Below are positions 8,701 through 16,142 of a DNA stretch of 34,689 nt, piece after piece. The notes below the pieces were generated by a model. It searched no databases, was not told the DNA's origin, and was given only the letters and a program-made list of their open reading frames with translations. The stretch lies in NCBI GenBank assembly GCA_041690535.1, contig JAWLHA010000048.1, forward strand, positions 1-34,689. Reading direction: 5' to 3'. The translations under genes and the position numbers were made by a program. This DNA comes from JAWLHA01 sp041690535. Lineage in GTDB: Bacteria > Pseudomonadota > Gammaproteobacteria > Thiohalomonadales > Thiohalomonadaceae. Numbering within the stretch: position 1 is the stretch's first letter; each line of letters begins with the position of its first letter.

Positions 8701-9296
8701 CCGCCATCGACGAATACGCCCAGCAGTCCGAGCGCAAGACCTACCTGGATGCCCAGCACGTGGACCTCACTGAGGCGCTGGAGACCCTGGAGAATGCCAT
8801 CCGCAAGATTGACCGGGAGACCCGCACCCGCTTCAAGGAGACCTTCGACAAGGTCAACAAGGGGCTGCAGGAGAAGTTCCCCCGCCTGTTCGGCGGTGGC
8901 CACGCCTACCTGGAGCTCACCGGCGAAGACCTGCTGGATACCGGGGTGACTGTCATGGCCCGCCCCCCCGGCAAGCGCAACAGCACCATCCACCTGCTCT
9001 CCGGCGGGGAGAAGGCGCTCACCGCCGTGGCGCTGGTGTTCGCCATTTTCGAACTCAACCCCTCGCCGTTCTGCATGCTCGACGAGGTGGACGCCCCCTT
9101 GGATGAGGCCAACGTGGGCCGCTTCTGCAACCTGGTGCGGGAGATGTCCGAGCGGGTACAGTTCATCTTCATCACCCACAACAAGGCCACCATGGAGCTG
9201 GCCTCGACCCTCACCGGCGTCACCATGCACGAGCCGGGCGTCTCCCGCATCGTGGCGGTGGACGTGGACGAGGCGATCGAGCTGGCCGCGATTTAG
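5793..9296 (+). CDS. smc: Chromosome partition protein SMC
   Basis: This 1167-residue condensin ATPase organises and segregates the chromosome. The N-terminal head holds Walker A GPNGCGKSN (residues 31-39). Two long Glu/Arg/Gln-rich coiled coils flank a hinge around residues 500-660. The C-terminal head holds the ABC signature LSGGEKAL, Walker B FCMLDEVDAPLD and the ITHNK switch. Length is normal for SMC. The start is set by the conserved MRLSKIKLAGFKSF. Its usual partners ScpA and ScpB are not in the window. zipA follows 14 bp downstream and ligA after that, a gene order well known in gammaproteobacteria. Confidence 0.98.
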   Translation: MRLSKIKLAGFKSFVDPTTIPFPTNLTGIVGPNGCGKSNTIDAVRWVMGESSAKNLRGDSMADVVFNGSTSRKPVGQASVEMIFDNSDGAVTGQYAQYNEISIKRVVSRDGQSSYFLNGTRCRRRDITDIFLGTGLGPRSYAIIEQGTISRIIEARPEELRTFLEEAAGISKYKERRRETETRMRHTRDNLDRLNDLREELDKQLAHLQRQARTAERYKELKQEERVVKGQLQALRWKALHEEAQLQEGRIHEQETGLEAQIARQRAAEAEIERKREEHVEATETFNTVQGEFYGIGADIARLEQSIHHVKDRRQHQQRDLAQVEKGWNEAQEHLEADRRKIEELRAGLEAQEPEYAGLSEESELTQAALAEAEQAMHEWQLQWEEFNQRAAEPSQTAQVERARIQQLEQQGAQLQQRMQRIEQELQNLSTDNLETDVALLGEELAESELRSAALQEQLASALEQITLQRERSHQDAQFLDQVRTRLQSARGRHASLEALQQAALGKAGGAVKAWLAQQGLEGAVRLAQGIEVESGWERAVECALGVHLEAVCVDGIDPILGALGNLKHGSLALFETTARATADAGGERLLGKVRSQWALENLLAGIYTAETLEQALAMRARLAPHESVITRDGVWVGPNWLRVARDADEKAGVLQREQELKELAREIELLEAEAEEVQARVEEGRQGQRLLEEEREASQQQFNEAHRRHGELRSQLTGKQTRLEQIGKRREQLQGELEELEQHMATAEAEVATARGRLHEALGMMEELAGQREELSLRRDELRERLEQAKQGARGKREQAHAIALRIQTMRTELEGTEQGLGRMEQQLIQLAERREELIMSLSEGDEPLTRMSDELEGFLMRRMEVEERLAEARRRVENIDHDLRQLDIERAKAERSAQEVRSALERLRMSWQELKVRRQTLQEQIVDAGFEVQVLLADLPVEAEARTWEQRQEEIGQRIQRLGPINLAAIDEYAQQSERKTYLDAQHVDLTEALETLENAIRKIDRETRTRFKETFDKVNKGLQEKFPRLFGGGHAYLELTGEDLLDTGVTVMARPPGKRNSTIHLLSGGEKALTAVALVFAIFELNPSPFCMLDEVDAPLDEANVGRFCNLVREMSERVQFIFITHNKATMELASTLTGVTMHEPGVSRIVAVDVDEAIELAAI

Positions 9297-9310
9297 TAAA
9301 GGGGAGTTCC

Positions 9311-10027
9311 GTGGACGATCTGCGTCTCATCCTGGTGCTCATCGGCCTTGCGGTCCTGGTGGCCATCTATCTTGTTGGCAGGAACCGGGGCAGCCGCCGC
9401 GAAAGCGAGCTCCCGGTTCTGGAAGAGGCGGTGCACATTCCGGGATCCGCGGTAAGAGCCGAGGCCGACCTGGAGCCGTTCAGCGCCGATCGCGATGCGC
9501 CGGTGGGGGAGGAGCAGCTCGATGCCGTCTCCGGTCTGCGTGCCAGGGATGAAGCGCCCCTCGAACTCCCCGACGAACCGCTCAAGGGTGACGCGGCAAT
9601 CCCGGCGCGGGAGCCGGAGGTGGTGGCTGTCACGGTGATGACAACCCGCGGCCCCTTCAACGGGGAGGCGATACTGGCGCAGCTCGAAGCCCTGGGGGCA
9701 CGGCACGGACGCATGGACATTTTTCACTGCTACGGCGCAGGGGCGAGCGGTTTGGAGCCCCTGTACAGCGTTGCGAACGTGGTGGAGCCGGGCACGTTCG
9801 ATCCCGCCGCCATGGCCATCCTGCAGACCCCCGGCCTGGCACTTTTCGCCCAAGTGAACCATGCCGAGGAGCGCACCGAGGTGGTCGACCGGCTGCTTGC
9901 TGCGGCCCATCGTTTGGCCGACGCACTTGGCGGGGAGGTGTGTGATGCCGCACGCCAACCCCTCGATGAAGGGAAAACGGAGCGGCTGCGCAGGGGGGCA
10001 AGCGCCACCGCAGCTCAAGGGATCTGA
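9311..10027 (+). CDS. zipA: Cell division protein ZipA (GTG start)
   Basis: This 238-residue protein has the ZipA layout: an N-terminal membrane anchor (LILVLIGLAVLVAIYLVG, residues 5-22), a variable acidic/proline linker (about 30-95), and a C-terminal FtsZ-binding domain starting near VVAVTVMTTRGPFNGEAIL. ZipA tethers FtsZ polymers to the inner membrane at the division site. The start is GTG at 9311, preceded by GGGGAG. The linker is shorter than in Escherichia coli ZipA, which is common in this class. Its place between smc and ligA strongly supports the call. Confidence 0.93.
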   Translation: MDDLRLILVLIGLAVLVAIYLVGRNRGSRRESELPVLEEAVHIPGSAVRAEADLEPFSADRDAPVGEEQLDAVSGLRARDEAPLELPDEPLKGDAAIPAREPEVVAVTVMTTRGPFNGEAILAQLEALGARHGRMDIFHCYGAGASGLEPLYSVANVVEPGTFDPAAMAILQTPGLALFAQVNHAEERTEVVDRLLAAAHRLADALGGEVCDAARQPLDEGKTERLRRGASATAAQGI

Positions 10028-10039
10028 TCCGAACGAGAC

Positions 10040-12067
10040 ATGAGTACCACGATGAACGTTGCCCCTCCCGCCGATGTGGTCCGCCGCGCCGCCGAACTGC
10101 GCGACCAGATCCGCCACCACAACTACCTCTACTACGTGCTCGATAACCCGGAGATCCCCGATGCCGAGTACGACCGCCTGTTCAACGAGCTGCAGGCGCT
10201 GGAAGCGCAGTATCCGCAGCTGGTGACCCCCGACTCGCCCACCCAGCGGGTGGGGGCCGAGCCGCAGAAGGCCTTCGCGGAGGTGCGCCACGAGCTGCCC
10301 ATGCTCTCCCTCGGCAACGTCTTCAGCGATGAGGAGTTTGAGGATTTCGATCGGCGCATACGCGCCGAGCTGGGGGAGGCCACGGTGACCTACAGTGCCG
10401 AGCCGAAGGTGGACGGCCTGGCCATCAGTCTGCTCTATCGCGATGGGGTGCTCATTCGCGCCGCCACCCGGGGCGACGGCACCACCGGGGAGGATGTCAC
10501 CCAAAACGTGCGCACCATCCCCTCGGTACCCCTGCACCTGCTCGGCAGCGGCTACCCGGCCCTGCTGGAGGTGCGCGGGGAGGTCTACATGCCCAAGCAG
10601 GGGTTTGAGCGGCTGAACCAGCGGCAGGAGGCGGAGGGGCAGAAGGCCTTCGCCAACCCCCGCAACGCCGCCGCCGGCAGCCTGCGCCAGCTTGACCCCC
10701 GCATCACCGCCACGCGGCCGCTCATGATGTTCTGCTATGGCGTGGGCAAGGTGGAGGGGGGGACCATCCCCGACAGCCACAGCGCTGTCATCGACCAGCT
10801 GAAGGCGTGGGGGCTGCGGGGCTGCCCGGAACAGCGCCGGGTGGAGGGGGTGGAGGGGTGTCTCGCCTACTATCGGACCCTGGGCGAAAAGCGCGATGCG
10901 CTGCCCTACGAGATCGACGGGGTGGTCTACAAGGTGGATCGCTTCGATCAGCAGAATCGGCTCGGCTACGTGGCGCGGGCGCCGCGCTGGGCCATCGCCC
11001 ACAAGTTCCCCGCCCAGGAGGAGATCACCACTCTCCTCGACATTGACGTTCAGGTGGGGCGCACCGGCACCCTCACCCCAGTGGCCCGGCTCGAACCGGT
11101 GTTCGTCGGCGGAGTGACCGTCACTAACGTGACGCTGCACAACCAGGACGAGATCGAGCGCAAGGATATCCGCATCGGCGACACGGTCATCGTGCGCCGG
11201 GCCGGTGACGTCATCCCCCAGGTGGTGGGGGTGGTGCCGTCCCGCCGCCCTGCTGACGCCAGGCGCTTCCACATGCCGGATCGCTGCCCCGCCTGCGGCT
11301 CCGAGGTGGTCCGGCTGGAGGGCGAGGCCGCCACCCGCTGTACCGGCGGGCTGGTTTGCCCCGCCCAGCGCAAGGAGGCCATCAAGCACTTCGCCGCCCG
11401 CCGCGCCATGGACATCGACGGGTTGGGAGACAAGCTGGTGGACCAGCTGGTGGAACGTGGTCTCGTGAAGGACGTTGCCGACCTCTACACCCTCACCGAA
11501 GAGGAGATCGCCGGCCTGGAGCGCATGGCTGCCAAATCCGCCGCGAACCTCAAGGCGGCGCTGGACAAGAGCAAGTCCACCATCCTGGCCCGTTTCCTCC
11601 ATGCCCTGGGGATCCGCGAGGTGGGCGAGGCCACCGCCCAGACCCTGGCGGCCCACTTCGGCAAGCTGGAAAACCTCATGCAGGCGAGCGAGGAAGAGTT
11701 GCAGCAGGTGCCCGATGTAGGTCCGGTGGTCGCCCAGAGCATCCACGCCTTCTTTGGCGAACCCCACAACCGGGCGGTGATCGACAAGCTGCGCCACCTG
11801 GGGGTCCACTGGCCCGACGTGGAGCCGGCCCCGGTCGAAGAGCAACCCCTGGCCGGCAAGACCTTCGTCCTCACCGGTACCCTCGCTACCCTCACTCGCG
11901 ACGAGGCCAAGGCCCGCCTCCTGGCCGCCGGTGCCAAGGTCGCCGGGAGCGTGTCGAAGAAAACCGACTATGTGGTGGCGGGGGAGAGCGCCGGATCGAA
12001 GCTGGCCAAAGCGGAGGAGTTGGGGATCACGGTCTTGTCAGAGCAGCAGTTGCTGGAAATGCTCTAG
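10040..12067 (+). CDS. ligA: NAD-dependent DNA ligase LigA
   Basis: This 675-residue essential ligase seals nicks in DNA during replication and repair. The Ia domain (HHNYLYYVLDNPEIPDAEYD) binds NMN. The adenylation domain has the AMP-accepting Lys123 in EPKVDGLAIS. An OB fold with GRTGTLTPVARLEPV follows. A four-cysteine zinc finger runs from CPACGS to GLVCP, then helix-hairpin-helix repeats, then a C-terminal BRCT domain (LAGKTFVLTGTL to the end). All domains are complete and the length is standard. It starts 12 bp after zipA and ends the smc-zipA-ligA block. Confidence 0.98.
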   Translation: MSTTMNVAPPADVVRRAAELRDQIRHHNYLYYVLDNPEIPDAEYDRLFNELQALEAQYPQLVTPDSPTQRVGAEPQKAFAEVRHELPMLSLGNVFSDEEFEDFDRRIRAELGEATVTYSAEPKVDGLAISLLYRDGVLIRAATRGDGTTGEDVTQNVRTIPSVPLHLLGSGYPALLEVRGEVYMPKQGFERLNQRQEAEGQKAFANPRNAAAGSLRQLDPRITATRPLMMFCYGVGKVEGGTIPDSHSAVIDQLKAWGLRGCPEQRRVEGVEGCLAYYRTLGEKRDALPYEIDGVVYKVDRFDQQNRLGYVARAPRWAIAHKFPAQEEITTLLDIDVQVGRTGTLTPVARLEPVFVGGVTVTNVTLHNQDEIERKDIRIGDTVIVRRAGDVIPQVVGVVPSRRPADARRFHMPDRCPACGSEVVRLEGEAATRCTGGLVCPAQRKEAIKHFAARRAMDIDGLGDKLVDQLVERGLVKDVADLYTLTEEEIAGLERMAAKSAANLKAALDKSKSTILARFLHALGIREVGEATAQTLAAHFGKLENLMQASEEELQQVPDVGPVVAQSIHAFFGEPHNRAVIDKLRHLGVHWPDVEPAPVEEQPLAGKTFVLTGTLATLTRDEAKARLLAAGAKVAGSVSKKTDYVVAGESAGSKLAKAEELGITVLSEQQLLEML

Positions 12068-12086
12068 TGCGGACCCGCATGGTGGG

Positions 12087-12132
12087 CAGCACGCAGCGCG
12101 CGCCGCTCGCGAGCGTCCCCCGGGGCGTGCTG
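12087..12132. terminator. Inverted repeat between convergent genes
   Basis: Perfect 8-bp arms CAGCACGC (12087-12094) and GCGTGCTG (12125-12132) enclose a second perfect palindrome, CGCTCGCGAGCG (12104-12115). It sits in the 77 bp between the end of ligA and the end of the opposing epimerase gene. A GC-rich hairpin between convergent genes suggests a bidirectional terminator, but no U-tract follows on either side. It also marks the edge between core genome and the lower-GC accessory block. Confidence 0.45.
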
Positions 12133-12144
12133 TTGAGCCGGCAG

Positions 12145-13077
12145 CTATCCATTAGGGTGAGCTTTCCAGTTCAGTGACTCACTAATGCCCAGCCGGTATG
12201 GCGTTGCTTTCAGGCCGAATGCGGATTCGATCTTGCTGCTGTCAAAACGATAGTCGAAGTCCAACTGATACATCATCTCTTCGTTTTCCCGAAGCACGGG
12301 CACGAAAATACCCATTATTCTTATCATCCAGCGCGGCGCTACCCACAGTTTGTAAGGCTGTTCGGCCAGTTCACACGCCAGGCGGACGAAGGCCGCTCCA
12401 GTCAATAGCTCGTTGGTGGTCGGCAGGTGCCAGGTCTGGCCAAACGCCTCTTTCGAACGCCCAAGCACAGCCACTGCACGGCCCGCATCCGGTGTGAAGG
12501 TGAAGGTGTGAATCGCATGGGGATTGCCTATCCATCGCGGCGCTTTCCCGGCCTTGATGCGCTCGAACACCAACGCATGAGGCAAGCTGTTCACCGCTCC
12601 AGGCCCGTAGAAATCCGCCGAACGCACGATCATTGCCTCCAGATTGCCGTTACCCATTTCGTCGAGCAGCATCGATGCAATCTTTGCCCGGACTTCGCCC
12701 TTCTTGCTGATCGGGTTATACGGTGTTGTCTCCGTCATTGCGCCGTCTACTCGTCCATACGCATAGACGTTATCGAAGAAGACGAGGCGAGCGCCATGCC
12801 GCTTGCAGGCATCAATTACATTGCGCATCACACGTGGCCATTGCTCCTGCCAGACAGATGCGTTGTACTTCAGGCCTGCCACGAGATAAACAACTTCGCT
12901 CCCCGAAACCGCGCTGGCCGTGGCCTTGGCATCCAACAGGTCGGCGGAAACGACCTCATCGTTCGGATTAACCCGGCGAGGATTCCGGCTTACCTGTCGG
13001 ATGGCAGGAGAAGTGGGAGCCAGCGCCCGGGATAGCTCTTGGGCAATCACGCCGTTGGCGCCGAGTATTGTATGCAT
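12145..13077 (-). CDS. NAD(P)-binding epimerase/dehydratase (SDR)
   Basis: This is a 310-residue extended/atypical short-chain dehydrogenase. The nucleotide-binding loop is the variant TILGANGVIAQEL at the N terminus. It has VYLVAGL where many relatives have a hydrophobic-HxAA strand, and FFDNVYAYGR in place of the usual SS-x-VYG. A clear YxxxK is not seen at the usual position (the NPISKKGEVRAK segment replaces it), so catalytic activity may differ from standard epimerases. The start is placed at ATG 13077, where the conserved Rossmann strand begins. The frame is open further upstream, but that part reads into the adjacent repeat element. GC content is lower than in the core genes, which suggests transfer. 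Substrate unknown. Confidence 0.75.
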   Translation of the reverse strand: MHTILGANGVIAQELSRALAPTSPAIRQVSRNPRRVNPNDEVVSADLLDAKATASAVSGSEVVYLVAGLKYNASVWQEQWPRVMRNVIDACKRHGARLVFFDNVYAYGRVDGAMTETTPYNPISKKGEVRAKIASMLLDEMGNGNLEAMIVRSADFYGPGAVNSLPHALVFERIKAGKAPRWIGNPHAIHTFTFTPDAGRAVAVLGRSKEAFGQTWHLPTTNELLTGAAFVRLACELAEQPYKLWVAPRWMIRIMGIFVPVLRENEEMMYQLDFDYRFDSSKIESAFGLKATPYRLGISESLNWKAHPNG

Positions 13078-13156
13078 TGTTGTCACGTCCCGAGATTGTG
13101 TTTTAATGTTGCCGAAGGGCTCTCTCGCCCCGTCTGCGGCCAAGCGTACAAAAGAA

Positions 13157-13365
13157 GTAACTACTCGCCCCCCGACTGCCTCCCGCTTATGCAAATAGTA
13201 AGATTAGGAAGCAGACTCACCGCACTCGATCCTCGCTCCTTGTCCTGTTCGTCATTCCCGCGAAGGCGGGAATCCATAAGGCACCCAGCCCAATACCCTT
13301 GGCCTCTGAAGTCCAGCACTGGATTCCCGCCTTCGCGGGAATGACGGACGGGTGTGAGTAGTTAC
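13157..13365 (-). mobile_element. MITE-like element, copy A (8-bp TSD)
   Basis: This 209-bp non-coding element begins GTAACTACTC and ends with its exact complement GAGTAGTTAC. It is flanked by a perfect 8-bp direct repeat, CAAAAGAA (13149-13156 and 13366-13373), which shows insertion by transposition. Inside are two facing copies of the module CGTCATTCCCGCGAAGG that pair to form a large hairpin. Orientation is opposite to the other copies. It has inserted between the epimerase and the zinc-ribbon gene. A GTAA terminus with an 8-bp duplication matches the IS66 family, so movement in trans by such a transposase is likely (inference). Confidence 0.9.
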
Positions 13366-13428
13366 CAAAAGAACCTTAACTTCTCGGCGTTGGCTGCAGC
13401 AAATCCTTATGTCTTCTGCCATGGAATC

Positions 13429-13644
13429 TCACTGGATTTGATGTGCCACCCACTGTGGCCCGCGTGAACGAATTCCCTCTGGCGCGGTCAGACGCTCCTC
13501 TTCGCCCGCAGCAAGTCGCTGACCACAGAAAGGACAGTGGGTTACTCCCACAGCGGTAGACCAGATCGTGTCGCCCGCGTTTTCGAGGACAGGGATGTCC
13601 TGATGCCAAGCTCTGCCAAGGAAGGGCGCAACGCAACCTGACAT
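13429..13644 (-). CDS. Small zinc-ribbon protein
   Basis: This 71-residue protein of unknown function has one clear knuckle, CPFCGQRL, near residue 37. A second Cys pair is not obvious, so only a half-ribbon is supported. It begins MSGCVAPFLGRAW just 27 bp after the rhodanese stop on the same strand. The ribosome binding site is weak. The region is probably part of the mobile gene-cassette block, although no attC site separates it from its neighbour. An alternative is that it is a decayed remnant. Confidence 0.5.
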   Translation of the reverse strand: MSGCVAPFLGRAWHQDIPVLENAGDTIWSTAVGVTHCPFCGQRLAAGEEERLTAPEGIRSRGPQWVAHQIQ

Positions 13645-13671
13645 CGGATGGCGCGCAGTCTTATGCGACGT

Positions 13672-14064
13672 TTAGTCGCAGCCACAGCCTGCCGCCTTCC
13701 CACTAGACCCCGAGCCCTCCGTCTCATGTCCATCCCTTTTCCACCAATCCAGACCGCCGATGAGCTCTTTGACTCGAAAACCGATCCTTGTCATATTCAG
13801 GGCGCCCTTGGTTGAGGCGTTGCAACCGATTCCATCGCAGTAGGTGACAACCAGCGCCGTTCGATCAAGACTTGCAGTTGTTTCCTCGTTCATCGTTCTA
13901 TGGGGAATATTGATTGCCCCCGGGATGTGCTCTTTCTGATACGCCTCCGGTGAACGGGAATCGATGACGATTACGTTCTCCCCAGACTCCAAGGCAACCT
14001 TCAAGTCCCAAGAATCTGTCTCAAAGGCGAGCTTGTTTTCGTAGTGTCTCATTTGTTCGTCCAT
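13672..14064 (-). CDS. Rhodanese-like sulfurtransferase
   Basis: This single-domain rhodanese is about 130 residues long. VIDSRSPEAYQKEHIPGAINIP is the CH2A region. The active-site loop is YCDGIGCNAS, whose first Cys would carry the persulfide. GGLDWWK closes the fold. The extreme C terminus, AAGCGCD, adds a Cys-rich tail that could bind metal or accept sulfur. ATG 14064 (MDEQMRHYENKL) is preferred over the GTG five codons upstream because an AGGTGAG lies at a better distance. The gene starts directly after an attC-like site (14087-14145), as expected for an integron cassette gene. It may serve sulfane sulfur handling or detoxification. Confidence 0.85.
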   Translation of the reverse strand: MDEQMRHYENKLAFETDSWDLKVALESGENVIVIDSRSPEAYQKEHIPGAINIPHRTMNEETTASLDRTALVVTYCDGIGCNASTKGALNMTRIGFRVKELIGGLDWWKRDGHETEGSGSSGKAAGCGCD

Positions 14065-14086
14065 GGATCTGTGTCTCACCTACTTT

Positions 14087-14145
14087 GCATAACATCGAAG
14101 CATTTATCTGCTGTGCGCAGCATGGCAGACAAATGCCTGTTGAAC
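14087..14145 (-). other. attC-like recombination site (59 bp)
   Basis: Read on the minus strand, the site opens with GTTCAAC (fits RYYYAAC) and closes with GTTATGC (two core bases of GTTRRRY retained, one mismatch). Between them, GCATTTGTCTGC and GCAGATAAATGC pair with one mismatch around a short ATGCTGCGCACA loop. Size and layout are those of a classic 59-base element. It lies 3' of the membrane-protein gene and just 5' of the rhodanese gene, all in one orientation. Confidence 0.75.
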
Positions 14146-14274
14146 CAAGCCGCTCATCCAGTTGGCACACTGTATCAATAGGGAAATGGTTTCTGAGAGG
14201 CAGGCAGTGGATGGCGTCTGGGGCAAAATGGACTCACGGCTAGCTCCTTGCGTGCTGCGTCACTGCCTTATTCT

Positions 14275-14748
14275 TTAATCGTTTGTGGATTTAGCACCAA
14301 CTTTCCATACCCCAATCACTGCCGCTGCTATTGTAAGCAAAACGTTTACTGCCCCAAAGATTGACTCCTGCATATACGCGGCCTTGTACTCTGGAAGGAG
14401 TTGGCCTTGTGCAAGAGAAAGAACAGCTATTTCTGTTGCCGAGGTTACGGCGGGCACAACGAAGAAATGTGCGTTAATAACGACCAGCATGATGAGCAGT
14501 AGCTTGAGCTGGAAAAATCTCTGTTTCAAACCATAACGTTTGTAGCCCATCCAAGCGCCGGTAATGGCAAGTAACCACATGCCGGAAAGTGTGAGGACGT
14601 TGGTGCCGGTGCTAATGATTTTTCGCCCAAAGGCGATGTTCTCCAGGCTGGCATCTTCGATAAGGGCAGAGATGACTATGAAAGTGAGAATGCTCCCCAG
14701 AAAAATTACTAGACCGCCAAGATGGACCAACTTTATTCCGCGATTCAT
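14275..14748 (-). CDS. Four-helix membrane protein, unknown function
   Basis: This is a 157-residue integral membrane protein with about four transmembrane helices: LGGLVIFLGSILTFIVISAL, TLSGMWLLAITGAWMGY, LKLLLIMLVVINAHFFVV and AVNVLLTIAAAVIGVW. I do not recognise the family; the layout resembles small DUF2269- or CopD-like proteins. A GGGGGAG ribosome binding site precedes ATG 14748. It lies between two attC-like sites and is the cassette gene of that unit. About 130 bp of its 3' end (14146-14274) is non-coding. GC content is well below that of the core genome. Confidence 0.7.
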   Translation of the reverse strand: MNRGIKLVHLGGLVIFLGSILTFIVISALIEDASLENIAFGRKIISTGTNVLTLSGMWLLAITGAWMGYKRYGLKQRFFQLKLLLIMLVVINAHFFVVPAVTSATEIAVLSLAQGQLLPEYKAAYMQESIFGAVNVLLTIAAAVIGVWKVGAKSTND

Positions 14749-14767
14749 TTCTCCCCCTTGTTGAGAC

Positions 14768-14889
14768 GACTAACGCCTATTACAGCCGAGGAAGGCCCCA
14801 TCGCGGCCTGACTTCGGCTGGAGCGGCTTCGTCCAACGCTAGCGCTCATCCGCGCGGCTTTTTGCGTCGGCTGTAGCGCCTTGTTGGGC
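14768..14889 (-). other. attC-like recombination site (122 bp)
   Basis: On the minus strand the site starts with GCCCAAC (fits RYYYAAC) and ends with GTTAGTC (near GTTRRRY). The inner arms ACAGCCGA and TCGGCTGT pair. Its inner half (14783-14812) matches the corresponding part of the attC site at 16653-16682 at 28 of 30 bases, which shows that the two sites share an origin. It lies 3' of the unknown soluble gene, whose stop codon falls inside it, and 5' of the membrane-protein gene. Confidence 0.8.
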
Positions 14890-15339
14890 GCCACTGCTGG
14901 AAAGAAGCCGCGGGCGGGACAGAACCGCTTCCAGCTCTTCTCTGGCACAGAACGGCCAAACGTCGAAATCTCCAGCTTCGAGGAACTGCTCCCATCGCTT
15001 TTTCTTCATCCGTTCCCACCAACCGAAGGTGAGCAGATTCACAGGCCAATTCACGATTTGGATGAACGAGTATTCAGGCCACAGATACTCTTGGTTTGAA
15101 TGCAAAAAGGCGACCCATCGTGCTATTTCCTTCCGCCCCGCGGAACCGCGACCCAGGTCACCCTCCACATAATGGGTCCGGAGGTCATCATAGAGTTGCC
15201 ACGCCATCTCCTTTACAGCAACGGCCCCCCTATCACGCCAATCTACATCCACTTCGTCCAGATCGTCGTTCGTGATGCGCCCCGAAACATACTGACGAAG
15301 CGCCTCCGCAAGGCAATTTCTTGACTCCCTATCAATCAC
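14839..15339 (-). CDS. Hypothetical cassette protein, soluble
   Basis: This is a 166-residue soluble protein of unknown function, rich in Trp and charged residues: DVDWRDRGAVAVKEMAW, YDDLRTHYVEG, ARWVAFLHSNQEYLWPEY, LTFGWWERMKKKRWEQF. The start is placed at GTG 15339, where AAGGAGGAG lies at proper distance; an upstream TTG is part of the preceding attC site. The C terminus (from about the SSGAQQ segment) is read through the attC site at 14768-14889, which is common in integron cassettes. No catalytic motif is visible. Confidence 0.7.
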   Translation of the reverse strand: MIDRESRNCLAEALRQYVSGRITNDDLDEVDVDWRDRGAVAVKEMAWQLYDDLRTHYVEGDLGRGSAGRKEIARWVAFLHSNQEYLWPEYSFIQIVNWPVNLLTFGWWERMKKKRWEQFLEAGDFDVWPFCAREELEAVLSRPRLLSSSGAQQGATADAKSRADER

Positions 15340-15357
15340 AGCACGCTCCTCCTTGCC

Positions 15358-15462
15358 GCCCAACGCGCGGCGCAGGCGACCGCAAAAGCGGCCCAGCCAC
15401 TGCTTGAAAGTACGCCAAAACCCGCGCCGCTTTTGCGGGTCGCCTGGAGCCGATGGTTAGCC
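15358..15462 (-). other. attC-like recombination site (105 bp)
   Basis: On the minus strand this site starts GGCTAAC (one mismatch to RYYYAAC) and ends GTTGGGC (exact GTTRRRY). The arms TCCAGGCGACCCGCAAAAGC and GCTTTTGCGGTCGCCTG pair strongly with a one-base offset, as attC sites usually do. It follows the lipoprotein gene stop by 3 bp and precedes the next cassette gene. Confidence 0.8.
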
Positions 15463-15465
15463 ACA

Positions 15466-15960
15466 CTACTCGGCGTAAAGGCGTTCATTGCGACCCTTAC
15501 TGGCTTTTAAGATGCGAACAAATGATGCTGATCGATCTGGTGAATGACAGACTTCGTGAAGGAGCGTGAGATCATGGTTCTTGTAATAGACCATTTCCCA
15601 GCCGCACCCCTGCTGATTGAAGCGCTGTTCCGCTTCATAATCCCAAGCATTGCCGCCAGTTGAAAATAACAGGAAGTCGTAGTTGCCGGCCGTGCCAAGC
15701 TCGTTTTCCGACTTTACTTTGGCATAATCGGTGTATGAGTAGGTTCTTCCAATATCGAAACCGACCATACCAGCCAACGCTCGATACCGTTCAATGTTTT
15801 TGTCGTCTGTCACTAGCGTGTAGACAGCGCCTGTGTACTTTGAATCAGCGCCAGCACTAGCCGTGCCCCCCGACGAGGCTGTAGTGGATTGTTGGTTTAC
15901 GCTATCGCCACAGCCCGACAGAGCCAACACTGCGATGCAAAACAGGATTGTGTTATTCAT
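15466..15960 (-). CDS. Putative lipoprotein, unknown function
   Basis: This 164-residue protein has a type II signal peptide: MNNTILFCIAVLALSGC with lipobox LSGC, so Cys17 would be lipidated. A Ser/Thr/Gly-rich linker follows, then a domain of about 120 residues with YTGAVYTLVTDDKNIERY and DFLLFSTGGNAWDYEAEQ. The sequence TLLHEVCHSP contains HEVCH, which superficially resembles a HExxH metalloprotease motif but lacks the spacing. I do not recognise the family. It is a cassette gene bounded 3' by an attC site and 5' by the group II intron remnant. Confidence 0.75.
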   Translation of the reverse strand: MNNTILFCIAVLALSGCGDSVNQQSTTASSGGTASAGADSKYTGAVYTLVTDDKNIERYRALAGMVGFDIGRTYSYTDYAKVKSENELGTAGNYDFLLFSTGGNAWDYEAEQRFNQQGCGWEMVYYKNHDLTLLHEVCHSPDRSASFVRILKASKGRNERLYAE

Positions 15961-16013
15961 CTTTTCTCCAGAGCACCGGGTAGGTCAGGGCCTTACGGCC
16001 CGTTCCCCCCTAA

Positions 16014-16047
16014 GAACCGTACGTGCGAGTTTCCCCGCATACGGCTC
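16014..16047 (-). ncRNA. Group II intron domain V
   Basis: The minus strand reads GAGCCGTATGCGGGGAAACT then CGCACGTACGGTTC. The outer stem GAGCCGT/ACGGTTC, a two-base bulge, and the inner stem GCGGG/CTCGC capped by a GAAA tetraloop reproduce the 34-nt catalytic domain V exactly, with the AGC triad near the 5' end. Its intact form suggests that the intron could still be spliced or moved by a maturase supplied in trans. Confidence 0.85.
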
Positions 16048-16142
16048 AAGCCCTTCGTAAGCCGGGGCCAGCCGACTCAGCCGCTCACTTCCCGTATACT
16101 ACGCACAAACAAAGGCCTTCTGAAGCGGAGTCTTGGTTAGGG

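Noticed and set aside
5799..9230. Very long minus-strand open frame opposite smc (about 1143 codons)
   Set aside because: It is antisense to a fully conserved SMC gene, has a Leu/Gly-rich low-complexity composition, and results from high-GC codon bias.
9293..11845. Long minus-strand open frame opposite zipA and ligA
   Set aside because: Same reason: both opposing genes are complete and highly conserved, and the frame shows no recognisable domain.
12087..12132. A fifth attC site after the epimerase gene
   Set aside because: A GCTCAAC or GTTGAGC box is present on one side, but the partner box is missing, and the central palindrome fits a terminator better.
13640..13672. attC site between rhodanese and zinc-ribbon genes
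   Set aside because: Only 27 bp separate the genes; no paired RYYYAAC and GTTRRRY boxes are present.
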